Below, one piece after another: positions 34,253 through 45,817 of a stretch of 64,000 bases of DNA. The notes beneath the pieces were generated by a model. That model ran no database searches. It saw only the letters and a list, made by a program, of their open reading frames with translations, and was not told where the DNA came from. The DNA is from Coprinellus micaceus (Eukaryota > Basidiomycota > Agaricomycetes > Agaricales > Psathyrellaceae), in the NCBI GenBank assembly GCA_951394405.1, contig OX596341.1, positions 1,860,001 through 1,924,000 on the forward strand. The letters are read 5' to 3'. A program made the position numbers and the translations under genes. Every line of letters begins with the position of its first letter. Positions within the stretch are counted from its first letter, which is position 1.

Positions 34253-34943
34253 TGAAGCGGTAGATCCTGCTTGGTTAAAGGTGCACTCACCTGGAGGACG
34301 TCAGCGGTTCAGCGGAGTTTTACAACTCCCGCAGCGATCGACGCTGACCCGTCGTCCCCAGCTCCCCATCTGTCTCGTATCAGGCTCTTTATGTCACACA
34401 CACTAACCCAGGTGTGCAGAGGTTTTGATTGACACCTTGCGCTCGCGGCTCATTCGAGGTTCGTCTGTGCCACCCATTCTCTCGAGTCTTCATACTCAAT
34501 CCGAGTCGGAGGTCTCCCAATACGGAGTTTGCTTCCCATAGTAGAACCAGACAGGCGACTCCCGTTGATCCCATCCGATGGGGGACCTTTCTCCAAAGAG
34601 TCCCTTTAGTCTTTCTTCTTTCTCCGTTCTCGGTTCTCCGTCAAATCAAGGCAAAACCGCCGCTCGGGGAACCTTCATCATACGTACGCACGCGATCCGC
34701 CGCCCTCGACTGGAATCTCTAGGATTGTTTCATGCCAGTCTTGCCTCACTGGCTTCACCCCCTAGTTGTTCATCACCATCCTGGGTTTTCGGATAGTTCT
34801 GAAACTTGAAGGCTCTCTCTTCCAATTTTGTTTCTCCACCCAATGCTGGAACTGCATATTAAGTAGAAGTCAGTTCTCACCAACCGCCTCCCAAGCACCT
34901 CAACCTATAGAACCCAAACAGCCCAGTCCCTTACCGCCTTCGC
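34253..34943. other. Between inverted repeat and DUF6698 gene
   Basis: There is no supported gene. A short frame starting in the repeat arm (ATG at 34082, MLPNPGNSPLARCLLC) reaches a CAGGTTAAT donor-like site at 34205. Its continuation would differ between the two arms because the flanks differ. The 5' region of the DUF6698 gene lies at the right end. Confidence 0.3.
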
Positions 34944-36479
34944 ATGGCAGCCAAAGAAAACAGCGCCCCTGTACCCCCCAGCTCCCGGAAGCGGGCGAGC
35001 GACTCCAGCAGCGCCCTTGCATGGGCCCCTCCACTCAAGCAGTAGGAATCTTGCTCATATTTTGCCCATTTATCTAACGTTCCCGACCCCATAGGGTGCG
35101 CACCGATCCTCTCGTCGGACACGGTCGTCACTACGGCAGGACCGTTCGAACCTTCTGTCGCGTCCACATGCTTATCAAGAACGGCCTGACTAGAACTATG
35201 CAATTAGAACTCGGTCGAATTGCTGAAGAAGACCTCCCTGAAGGGTGAGATCCCCTTCCGACAAGATTCTGCCTCCTGCACCACCTGATGTGTGATTTCA
35301 GCGAAGTTTTAGAGCATCGGCTTTATCTCGCGCTGGTGGGCATGTCCCCCGGCCTCGAGGAACGCCTCAACACTGGCTCACAGCAAGATCTCCATTATGT
35401 TGCGGACATGGTGAGTCGAGCCAGCGTCCGCTACGTATATTTTGAGTGTCTCTTCTGGTCATAGATCACAAAGGGGATGTCTTCTGCCCGATCAGACGAC
35501 ACCAAGACCCTCAAGTCAGCTGTGGTTGACTGGATCACGCCTCCAAATCAGATTCTTAGCCCACCCCTCCAACGCAATGTGAAGACCGACCGAGGGTACC
35601 ACCACTTCCGAACTGGGGAGTTGCTGTGCCCCGTCAATCTGGATTGGAGCGATGAAAAGTGTGTCCCCGTGGCTTTCGATTGGATTACCTCCCTTTCCTG
35701 GACGCTTACTCGGTCGACACAGGATTCGCAGGGATTTGGCGGGGGGTCAACTTGTCCCCTCGGGTGACCTCTGGCCCAGATTTCTGTACCGGGACTTCGT
35801 CTATAATGCCAGAGACCCTTGGAGCGGATTACTCCGCAGCTCCTTGCTTGTCAAAGTAAGGACTAGTTTATCGTTCGTTCACAGCATATTTTGACCAATT
35901 CAGGCCTATAAGCACGTCTTTACGTCGCCCAGCTCCGTTTGGGGTTCTCAAATTAAGGCTACCAGATCCTGCAATGCGCGACTTCACGGGATGACCGCAG
36001 TCACTGTGCCATCTCTCGCATATATTGCGACCCAGGTCCGTCCCCGCCGTTGCATCTGGGAGAAGTTTGAGGCCTTACACCTGTATAGCTTCGTTTTGCG
36101 CTCAGCTCCCAGGCGGTATTTTCTCGAGCCGAAAGCGAGACCGATTCGGAATACTTCTACAATCTAATCATCGAGTTGTTAGAAGACGAACACGAACAAG
36201 CAGAGGTAGCTGAGCTACTAAAGTGGTGGAATCGGTAAGGAACGACCTTTTCGTCCGCACTATCCTGACACCCCATCCTTGCCTAGACTTATCTTCCCCG
36301 CTCAGGTCGGCCATCCCCGCGCTTTACACCAGGATTCTGTCATCGCGAGGATCAAAGAGCGGAGACGCCTTATTGATTCTGGACAATGGAACACGCGGGA
36401 TGATGAGCCTACGACCCAAAGTCAGCCGAATCCCCACCCAACCCAAGGATCGAGCGCGGCTTCTCAATCCTCTCATTGA
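34944..36479 (+). CDS. DUF6698-family protein, eight exons
   Basis: Exons 34944-35041, 35095-35244, 35302-35410, 35465-35658, 35723-35855, 35904-36035, 36089-36234 and 36287-36479 join in phase through introns of about 48-64 bp, giving 384 aa. The family pattern of this Agaricomycete protein of unknown function is clear: GRHYGRTVRTFCRVHMLIKN, LVGMSPGLEERLNTGS, ITKGMSSARSDDTKTLKSAV, WITPPNQILSPPL, GYHHFRTGELLCPVNLDWS, SGDLWPRFLY, AYKHVFTSPSSV, MTAVTVPSIAYIATQ, and an acidic helix ending AELLKWWNR. The C-terminus is a disordered polar tail (DEPTTQSQPNPHPTQG). No catalytic motif is known. Such genes often occur in large variable families near transposons. All seven splice junctions keep frame, so the gene appears intact. 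Confidence 0.85.
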
Positions 36480-39400
36480 AATCCAATGCGCGAACAGCGG
36501 TAGGCAGGCTGTGTTCACTCGTTCTACTCACTCGGAACGCGAGTTTCGAACTTGGTTATCATCGTATTTTCCAATATTTATTCAGGCCGCAGGCGGTCCT
36601 TGAGTTTCGTGTCCTCAGTCTTCGGTGGGCCCCACTGCCTTGTGTGACCCGGACGTGACAATTTGAAATCGGTTGAAGGAACCGCCTGTCACAGTATCAG
36701 CACCTTTTTCGATCCTTGCTGGATCTGGGAGGCGTGCGAGTCAAACCAAGCAAGCTGCGATGCAATCGGTCCATCGTGAAGGTGACTTCATCTATCTAAT
36801 TCAAAAGTGAATGTTTCTGTCAGGGGGTCAGTGCCACTGTCGTTCACGTCATCCGCCCGAGCCCCCGAGCTAGCCATTCCAACTGAAATTTCCACGGCCA
36901 ACCCCTCGCATACTGGCCCAAATCCGATTATTCGGAGGGCGCGTGCGTCTCTCCCCAGTTTCACCTTTCTTCGTTATTTCTGCAGTCAGCACGACCTCCC
37001 GTCACCCCTTTGGCCACGCCGACCGTTAATCCCTATCTTAGCGCCTATGGATCCAGCGTGTCCGTCAAGCGCGACTTCCAGCATCGTTTGTGGAAGCGTG
37101 CTTCCTCGCGCGATTGGGGATCGAATCCCGGGTTTCGCCACCACCATTGTCGTAAACAGCCTGTAGGTGGTTGAAATTATTGGCAATCAACCAGGCTCAC
37201 CCTTCCTTTGCGACCTCTGTATGGGTACCAGTTGTTACATCGTTAGTCTGGTGCGTTATCATTGCTTGTCCTTCCCGCCGAACTAGACTGAGCCGAATAT
37301 CGAGGTTTTCTTTGGCTTCTACATGCGTCAGAGGATCTCCAAACGGGACAAGGTCTTATCCCAGGCCTGCGTTTCTCTACTCGTGTGCGTGTTCACGTCG
37401 CTTTGACTATTTGATTGATTTTTTGAAGCAGGACTTCATGGATACGGAAGTGTGCTCGCCACACTCCAAGTCGTGTTCGTGTCCATCTGCTTTTCTCATT
37501 TGGTGAAAAGAGCCTCTTTCGGTGATGACACCCAAGCCGTTCCGCCTTTCGGCGGTGGAATTCTGTTCTTGTGAGCCATGCATCCAGCCCTCTCATTAGC
37601 TGAATTCGTCTAAGTGCATTTCTCCTTCCAGTACCGCTCCTGTAGGTCTATTTTCACCCTCTCATATCACCCATCTGTTTCTAAGTTCTGCTTGTACGGT
37701 CAGGCTAGCTGCATAACTGTGGTGAGTTACCGATGATCCCCTGAAATGTCTTCTGGCAAAACCGTGGCGCTAATCCCATCTCGTTTCCCAGTATGCAGTA
37801 GCGCTTATTGCACAAATGTAAGTCGTTTCTGTTGTTCCCCTTGGTCTTCGCTCACGGCTGAGCGCCCGAAGGTTCTGTTGCATTCGCACATGGCATTGTG
37901 AGTGACAGGCTCTTCAATTTCGATGATCCATAGCCAGACCAACTCACACCGTCCAAGTTTCCTCGATATCAAGTAACCATTGGTGGATTTATCGAACGGT
38001 CATTGCATTTTCGGTTCGTCTCTTTTCTCACCTATATAGCATCGCATGAATTAGGGCTGAGCGCGCTGCCTACAGGGTGTCACATCTATCTGTGCGATGG
38101 GTACGTCGCTCATTCCTCCTGATCCTTCCACCAAAATCTCACCACATCATGGATTCTAGGCGCTGGAACGTGTGAGTACATCCCACCACTCATAACTTGG
38201 GCTTTCATGAGCAAGAGTAACGGATCCTTGAACCTCGACAGTTATCGTTGCCAAAACGTACGTTGCCTCTCCTCATCCCAGGCCCCCTTCCTCCCCTTCA
38301 TCTGCTGACGGCGGGTTCTATCCAGGATTATCAGACAGCCACAAACGTATGACTTCTTTTACGGCGGCTCATATTCCACCATGGTACGTGCTAGAGACCT
38401 ACAGGAAGCTGGGGGGAGACCCTAACTGAACGTTTTTCAGCGCACGGCAGTAGCAATTCAATCCACTGCGATCTTCGTTTGCGAAGTGACTTCAATTCCA
38501 CCTCTCGTGTTCCTCATGAAAGGGGAACCTATCGGGCGTAATTGGTGAGCTACACGGGTATGGATAACACCCCCACAGTCGCTGACGTCTTGGGCCTCGT
38601 TTCAGTCTCCGGCGATTCGTTGACGAATTCATTGCGATTGCCATTCGCCAACTGCTCGGTACTTGGTGCGTCTTCCATTTCTCGTGGAGCCCATACTCAA
38701 AATTTGCCCGTTTCAGTGGCTTCACGCTGTTGGCCCTCTTGCTGGTGAGAAGCGATAGCGGGCGTCTTAACAGGCTATCACTGATCCTTGGGGGCTTTTC
38801 AGTACCTCCTCCAACCAGCTACCTATGTTTTGTATGCCCACTTATCCATCAGCCGAGAGACTCAAACTCATATTTTGTGACCACAGTACAACGTTTTTCT
38901 ACTCCACGACCCACAGTGCGTCACTCCAAGCCGAGCGGCCACCAGAACTAACACAGATCGCTCATCCAGTCTATGTGACGTCGGTGATCTGGAGGTGCGT
39001 TCCGAACTGCAAAACCCCATTTCCCCAGCTTCCACATCCCCGCCGTTCAGTGCTCACTCAGAATATCTGACATAGTTTGAATGCCCGAGTGTATTATGAG
39101 AGTCTCGCTTATGCGGAGCAGAAGGCTATTGAAGAAGGCGCCAGTGCTCTGACCGGGTACGGCGGAACTGGAACATTATCGCTGGTTAGTATGGTTGACC
39201 AGGAAACCGTTGTAAATCCATTTTAACGAGCCGCATTTCAGAGGTCATCATCACAGAGGGGTAGTCTAGCTGTCCCCGTAGCCAGCTCATGACTGCTCAG
39301 AGCCATTGGTCGTCTCTGGCCGTCTCCTCTCTGGCGTTTCGGCCAGTCTATTTTCTCGTTTTTGTGACCCATTGACTGCCGCAGTGTGTCTTGGATGTTT

Positions 39401-40916
39401 GTGCTGCGAGCCTGAAATATGTTACCCAAGCTAACGTGCCAGAATCGAACCGTGAACGTTCGAACGTCTCGCGCCAGCCATCCCCTTCATCTTCTTTCAG
39501 TCCCTGTCTTAATCAATGTACAATCTCCTCTGCTCCACTTTATCCTTCCTGTACCAACCTTTCCTATATCACAAGTGCCGATCACACCGTTGACTAGGAG
39601 CGCTCTCAGCTCTTCAAAGAGCCCCTCAGCAGTGAGCGCTAGTGAGCCCTCATGAGTCGTGAGCCCAAAACTTGAGACTCCGACCCGCTCGTGCGCACTC
39701 ATGGCAAGTAATACCCCATCGGACTTGAGATGATCCAAGTCCCACCCAAGCACTCAGGCTCACCCACCGTAACACTGCACGACGTCTGAGTTCCTTCGCT
39801 CATGGGTAGGGAATCCAAGTGCTCCGAGCTTCTGCCCAGACCAGTCGCCTCAGCTCGGCGCGCTCGTCACTGAGTGCAAGCACCTGGAAACTCCTTCGCT
39901 TCAGCAACCAAACACAACCGACTGCATCAAGGGCGAAGGCTCCAGGTCAGCTCAACATTCGGCCTCCACCACCTACCGCATTGGCTGATGAGTCTCCTGA
40001 AGTCGATACTCTGTCGATGATATTCCAATCCTCCTACCACTGCGAAATACGAGTCTTCCTACGGCCCCGATTCGCGAGTGATAGGTGATAGGTGAGTGAT
40101 ATCCGTGACTGTCGAGTCGCCCCTGATTCAAGGTCGCCTATTTCCCTGCTCACCGCTGGCTCCGTCTCGTAGCCTTGGCCCGACAATTGCCACCTTTCGG
40201 GAGCCGCCTACTATCAGCACCAATCATCACCTTCCCTGAGAAGAATGGCGTGCACTCCCGAACGAGTCTCGTCTCACTCCCCCTCGGAGAACAAGAACCA
40301 GCCCGGATTGTAACGTACTATAGTCACGGTACGATCGGAGGAGTTCGTAACTGCCCGCCACAGTTGAACGGCACAATTCCCTTTCTTGAATAGCGAATAG
40401 TCACGATCACGTCCTCGGAGTCTGTCCACCGCTGATTTTGCGACTCTAAGCCCGTTACCTCGAAGGTGCGTTGAAATATCGAGCTCTCCTTTAACCCTGT
40501 GCCATTTGCACCTGATATCCTACTCAAATTCTTCTCAACTACCGTCCCCGCGTTGGGTTTCTCGTCGGTTTGTACCCTGGAATGGCTGCCTGGCATCGTG
40601 GCTACCCCAAATCATCAAGTGCCTACAAGTTATGCGTCAAATGCCTACAAGTTCGACGGGCAGGCTCCCACTCGTGATATTTCGGAGTGAGTTGTTCCAT
40701 TCGATCGATATTTAAGTGTGGCCTTCAGGTTGCGGGGGATCTCGGTTTCCTTCCCCCGCCTAACCATGCCTATCCTCCTACAAACCCTCATCCCAGGCAA
40801 GATTTTCCGCCAATTTCGCCCTTCAGCAACACAAAACCGCGCAACCCACCGTCTACTCATCCCAACCGTCATACTCCACTCCCATCTCGAGTATTAGACA
40901 GGACAATTTCGGCGAA
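36480..40916. other. 4.4 kb without a confident gene
   Basis: There are many splice-like sites and very short coding-like pieces between about 37700 and 39290. Examples are RTAVAIQSTAIFVCE near 38445 and, at 38930-39290, TQIAHPVYVTSVIWR then LNARVYYESLAYAEQK and TGYGGTGTLSL, ending at a stop near 39288 with a matching intron. The last pieces resemble the C-terminal end of fungal multi-pass DUF6534-type membrane proteins. The upstream exons could not be assembled into one frame, so no gene is called. The remainder, 39.3-40.9 kb, shows nothing recognisable. Confidence 0.35.
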
Positions 40917-42685
40917 ATGAAGGCCTCCGAAGACCGCGCCCCAGGCTCGAACACGAGTCGCCAGCTCCTTCCGGGTGCTCGCAATGGCATTCTTCCTTTA
41001 GAAATCCTCGCATTGGTGTTCCACTTTTCACGCCAGGAAATCTCTTTCGCGCTCCCCGACGCGGTGTGGGTGCAACGGTCTTCCGACCTGATGCTGGCTG
41101 GGCCCCCCATCGAGATCACCGAGGTCTGCCATTCCTGGCGCTTAGCTGCCCTCACTTCACCCGTACTTTGGTCGGTCATCCCTCTCCTCCTCGAAAGCGG
41201 TGTGCTTCTCTCGCTTGGGAACCCCGGCCAGGTCGACCACCATCTCAAACGTTCAGCCTGCGTGCCCCTGACTCTGGCGGTTGGCACCCGGACGCAGTTG
41301 ACAGGGCCGGGCGTCAAAGATGAAGAACCCGACGAATTGCGTACCCTCGACTTCCTCACGGCCGCGGTACCACGTGTCGCAGAGCTTCTCCTCTCCTACC
41401 ACTTCGATCCCGACCTCTTCGCCACCTTCTGTCATCCTCATCATACCTTTGAAACTCTGGAGAGTCTCACCATCGCAGGCGCACCTCCAGAAGGAGCCAA
41501 CCTCCGTAACGCGGGATTCCTTCGAAGCCCCACGCTCAAGAGAGTTACGTGGGCGATCTTCGAGAAATCGTCCAACACGCTCACGTCCCTCCTCACAAGC
41601 CCCCACCGCAACCTCACCGAGCTAGTAATTGCAGACAACTTCAGCGTGGTGATTTCATCCGCCACTGCCCATGCATTCTTGGCGGCTGCTCCGAACCTCG
41701 CTATATTCCAATGCCGCCTTGGAGAGCTCCCCCAGAAAGCCGAAGACACCCCCCGCACTCAAAACGGACAGTCGCTGGTTCACCTGGAGCATCGCGGTCT
41801 ACGAAAAGTGGGGCTCACGTTCCAAGGACCCTTACCGGTTGCTGGCATCTCCCCTGATCTCCTCCTCCTTCTCACTTGTCCCCTATTGGAGTCTTTCTCC
41901 TACAGACTGGAATGGTCAGCCTGCTTCAACCCAGCATCGGTGACTCGCTGGCTCACCAGCGGTAGCCATGGTCGGATATCGACCTTCGAATGTTTGGTTA
42001 GCACCATCGACGCCGACGAGTTGCTTCGCGCTATGGTTGCCATGCCACTCCTGCAAAAGTTCAAGTGTTTGGGCATCATGGCTTCGGACGGCGTCGTCGG
42101 AGGGAGGAGATCACCTGTGCAAAGTAATGCGGACAGCACGTATGCGATCTGCGATCGGTTTCTGCACGGTCTTTCCCGCTGGCCTGAGTCGAAAACGCCG
42201 AAGTCAGTTGAAGGCACAAGAGCCCTTCAAGTTAAGGCACAGGTCGAGGATCAATTCCCGTGCCCTCTTCTCCGCGACGTTCAGTTTGGCCATGCGTACT
42301 TCTCGCGCGAATGTATGGAAGGGTTCCTTGTGAGCCGCGTTTACGGAAGCGAGAAAGCTTTCATCTCAGGTACGGGTTGAATTCGCTGTGTTGGTACGAC
42401 ATGGTATTCAAGCTAACATGGTCAGAGGTCAAGAAGTCGACTCCACTGGAACGCTTCAACGTGGAGAGCTTTGGGGAATCGGACACTACCAGCATTTACG
42501 CCATACGCACCCTTGTAAAGCGTTGGAGGAGGACTCACAAGATTGATGTTACGGTCGGGGGATATATCGACCGGTATGGCTTAACGGTTGCGGGGAAGGA
42601 GACTTGTCTCCCAAGGGAGCCCTCTTGGAGAAGGGCAATTTTCACCGCACCACCCTGGGGCCCCCAAGCTGATTCCCCATTTTAA
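40917..42685 (+). CDS. F-box-like protein, first of a tandem pair
   Basis: Exon 1 is 40917-42369 and exon 2 is 42426-42685, joined in phase (GTACGG donor, GGTCAG acceptor), giving 570 aa. An F-box-like segment lies at about residues 25-85: LPLEILALVFHF, then VCHSWRLAALTSPVLWSVIP. F-boxes bind Skp1 in SCF ubiquitin ligases. The rest is an irregular leucine-rich, repeat-like region (LESLTIAGAPPEG, NLTELVIADNFSVV, CPLLESFSYRLEW) as in the large basidiomycete F-box families, presumably for substrate recognition. It is paralogous over its whole length to the next gene, sharing for example VLWSVIPLLLESG, SLGNPGQV and AMPLLQ. Confidence 0.8.
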
Positions 42686-43542
42686 CGGCAGTCATCCTCC
42701 ATCGATATCTATGCAAAATCGTTTCTGTACAGCTCCCGTTCTTATTGTTCATTTCTTTTAGAAGTACCGGGAGCAACTCTACCTTCCTGAACTCTGGGAC
42801 CGAGCGAGGACATGAAAGCTCCTCGACATCAGAGTCGTATCCGTTTCGATCACCTCCGTCTTATTACCCTCGATGGGACCGTAATCGCTCCATTAGGACT
42901 CTTTGGGCTAATTTGGGAAGGCATGGTGGAACTTGAGGCGTAGCCCCGACTCCCACGTATACATGGGATATTGATTGCGTTGGGTCCCAGGGCTCAAGTA
43001 GCAAGCGCCCAACGCTCGGCCTGGGCGCCCGAGGCTTTGATCAACTGTGTGTCACTATTTACCACTCTTTGACATATGCTTGTAATGAACGCTAACAGCA
43101 CTGATGACATCACCCCCTGAGCCACTGGCCTTCGCGATTCCGTCCTTGTAAACTTATGCCCTCCACTGGCGGGACTTCTCGAGAAGCTCCAGCTCCAGCT
43201 CGTTCAGAACAGCCTCGAGAATTTAAAAGCCAATGGTGAGAGATATATTTCGTCTGATCAAATACTTCGTGAAACTTGAGCGAGTGGCGTACGTTGCAGG
43301 AGGAACGCCTGGATATGACAGAGGCTGTCCCCAACATTTGAATTGAGTCTTACATTATATAGGCATCAAGTTGAAGCGATACCAGGTCGCATCATGCGGT
43401 CGCGATGATTTAGACAGCTCGGCTATTCAATGAATAGCTAGGGCGGTGGTGCTTCAGCAACTTCTCAACCGAATCATCGTGATTTCGAGCCATGTATTTA
43501 ATCCTCAGGTTCGCATTCTTACCTCCACTATCTGGCAGAAAA
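42686..43542. other. Intergenic between F-box paralogues
   Basis: No gene is recognised. This is the 3' flank of the first F-box gene and the upstream region of the second. Confidence 0.4.
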
Positions 43543-45817
43543 ATGTCGTCTTCTCAATGCGCTCCTGCTCTCTCATTTCTAGTCTCCGCCGCAGAACGGC
43601 CGTCCCGATCGCCCGTTGAACACTATCTCGCCCCACCCTCCCCCCTCCGCGACGGGGACATCCGACTGTCTCCTCGCCGCTCATACAAGTATCGGTGGAA
43701 CACGTATTTTACTCATGAAATTCTCTTTCATATATTCCAGTATCTGTGCACGACGGTCATACTGCAGCAGGTGCCCTTGTGGTCCCAGAGGGAGCGAGGG
43801 GTGATTCGTGTCGGGCCACCTGTCATGATCGCCCACATCTGCCAATTCTGGAGAGAAGTCGCTCTCTCAAGCCCACTTCTCTGGAACTGCATCCCCATGC
43901 TACTCGAGAGTGGCACCATCCTATCGCTGGCGAACCCGGGACAGGTCCTCTTTTATCACAAATTGTCGGCGGAAGCCCCGTTGAGGGTGGTCATCGGAAC
44001 CAGAAACCAACTTCATGGCCCGGGCGTCAATATACAAGAGCCACCACGGCCCCATTCTATCCACTTCCTCTCCGGAATCGCACCCCGCATTACGGAGCTC
44101 TCTATCGCCTTCGACTACCGGTCAAGGCTTCTCTCCTTTATATCCAGGCTATCCCCCAATTTCGCGAAGCTCGCGAGGTTAACCCTCACAGGATCGGCCC
44201 AATCTCCTCGCCTGCTCGTGTCGGCCGGTTTCTGGAAAAGTCCACACTTGACCAACGTTGCCATGTCCATCGGAGAATCCTCCTTCTCCTTCGCCCCCAA
44301 TCTCACATCGTGGAGCAAGCTGAAGGAAGTGGCGATCGGAGACGAGTGGGAAGCAGTGCTCTGCGTCACGACAGTCCATGCCTTCCTTACTGCCGCCCCA
44401 AACATCGTTAAATTCCAGTGCCGTGTTCGAGAACTCCAGGACAATAGCAACAGCGAAACCAATGTCGACGGCGGAGCCAATATCGACAACGAACAACGTC
44501 TTCCAGTCCTATGTCACATCGCGCTGCAAGACCTCAACCTCTCATTCCACGGCGCGCTCCCCGACGGCTGCCTCACCCCCACGCTTCTCCCGGCACTCAC
44601 CTGCCCCAACCTAAGGGGCTTCACGATCAAAATGGACTGGTCTTCGAGCTTCGACCCTGCGACGGTGACTCGTTGGCTTCGCACGGGAAACCACCATCAC
44701 CTGACCCGGCTTGAGTGCCTGGCTTTGCTGGATTTGGAGGAGCTGCGGGATTGCGTCTTAGCGATGCCGCTCTTGCAGGTTCTGAAATGTTCTGGCTCTG
44801 TTCCGAGGCTTCTTATAGACTCGGGTACTTATCCAGTGCACCAAAAGTGCCAAGCTTTTCCTGCATCTCAGGCATCGTGACCGTGGGAGCGACCTGCTTA
44901 GAATGGTAGCCAAGTGATGGTAGCTCAAGTGGCTGCAAGTTCAATTCCGCTCGAGCGCATTTCTTTTTTGCAGGTTTCTGTGTTTCAGTTCTCAAGTTCA
45001 ATTCCTGTGCAGGGCATTTCTTTTTCACAAGTCTTGAGTTCAATTCAGTGCTCAGCATGAGTGCATTTATTTTCTTGGTACATTGGTGCAATCTCAACTT
45101 ATACTGAGAGCAATTCCATTTTATCAGTGTATATTCCTTGCCCTCATAACTGTAAATATCTATGTTTATGTTTATTTCTATTTTGCACCAAGTGCAAAGT
45201 CCCCCACCAATATAGCCTCGGAAATATGCCGCGCAGAGCGTCGGTCCGCAACCCACAAGTGGTGGGCAATCCCAGCGGCTTGGGGGGCACCACTCGATCG
45301 ATCATCGACGATCGCTTGCTGCAGACCCTGTCCGGCGCGCAGCCCGTCCAGGACCCATCCGGCTATCCACACTTTCCTCGGGGAGACGGTGGTGGGCGAG
45401 TGGGGCTAGCTTGTCCACACCTTCGCGAGCTGCGTGTAACAAACGCGCATTTCTCCGCAAGAGGGGTGGATAGGTTCTTAGAAATGCGGTTTTCTGGAGA
45501 GAGCCTGCACATTTCCTCGAGTAAGCATGTGCCCGTAAACTCAGAATAATACTCCAATCTAACCATTGTACCATTTGAAAGGTAATAACTGGCCGACACC
45601 ATTCTTTGAACGACTCGAAGTCGACAACATTGTCGAGCCGGACGAAGATCGCATTTTCGAACTGCGCACTGTCCTGTACCGCTGGACGATTTCCGGCATT
45701 GTCGTAGCCAAAGTCCATCGCTTTATCGATGGCACAGGTGAAACTCTCGCAGGCGCAAAGCGAGTCTTCGCCCTTCACTCAGCCATCCCTCCCTGGAATC
45801 TTATGATGACGGCTTGA
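43543..45817 (+). CDS. F-box-like paralogue interrupted by an insertion
   Basis: The first block (43543-about 44800) encodes a product parallel to the upstream gene: YFTHEILFHIFQYL, ICQFWREVALSSPLLWNCIP, LANPGQVLFYHK, HAFLTAAPNIVKFQCR, AMPLLQVLKCSGS. The last block resumes at about 45226 (SGYPHFPRG, LACPHLRELRVTNAHFSARG), splices at 45520/45582 (GTAAGC...GAAAG) and ends at 45817, matching exon 2 of the upstream paralogue. Between them lie about 0.4 kb of unrelated sequence; the reading frame runs into it and stops at 44880. The gene is therefore either truncated or splices the insert out as an enlarged intron. An upstream in-frame ATG at 43492 is possible; 43543 was chosen because the protein before it is hydrophobic and unlike the paralogue. 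Confidence 0.65.
44801..45223. mobile_element. SINE-like or foldback insertion in F-box gene
   Basis: This is the segment absent from the paralogue. TTCCGAGGCT (44801-44810) and its reverse complement AGCCTCGGAA (45214-45223) bracket it. Inside, TGGTAGCTCAAGTGG (44918-44932) resembles a pol III box A and GTTCAATTCC (44939-44948) a box B, but only 6 bp lie between them, much closer than in a tRNA. Three rough repeats follow, each with AGTTCAATTC and then a GCATTT-type T-rich stretch (near 44939, 44995 and 45027). No target duplication was found at the brackets, so the true ends may differ by some bases. Confidence 0.5.

Noticed and set aside
37115..37145. tRNA-like 3' end (GATCGAATCCCGGG...CGCCACCA) on the plus strand
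   Set aside because: No matching acceptor 5' half, D-arm or anticodon arm can be folded from the upstream 60 bases.
44813..45256. Minus-strand 148-codon frame as a gene
   Set aside because: It covers the putative insertion; its internal KKKC...ELNL repeats simply translate the DNA repeats of that element.
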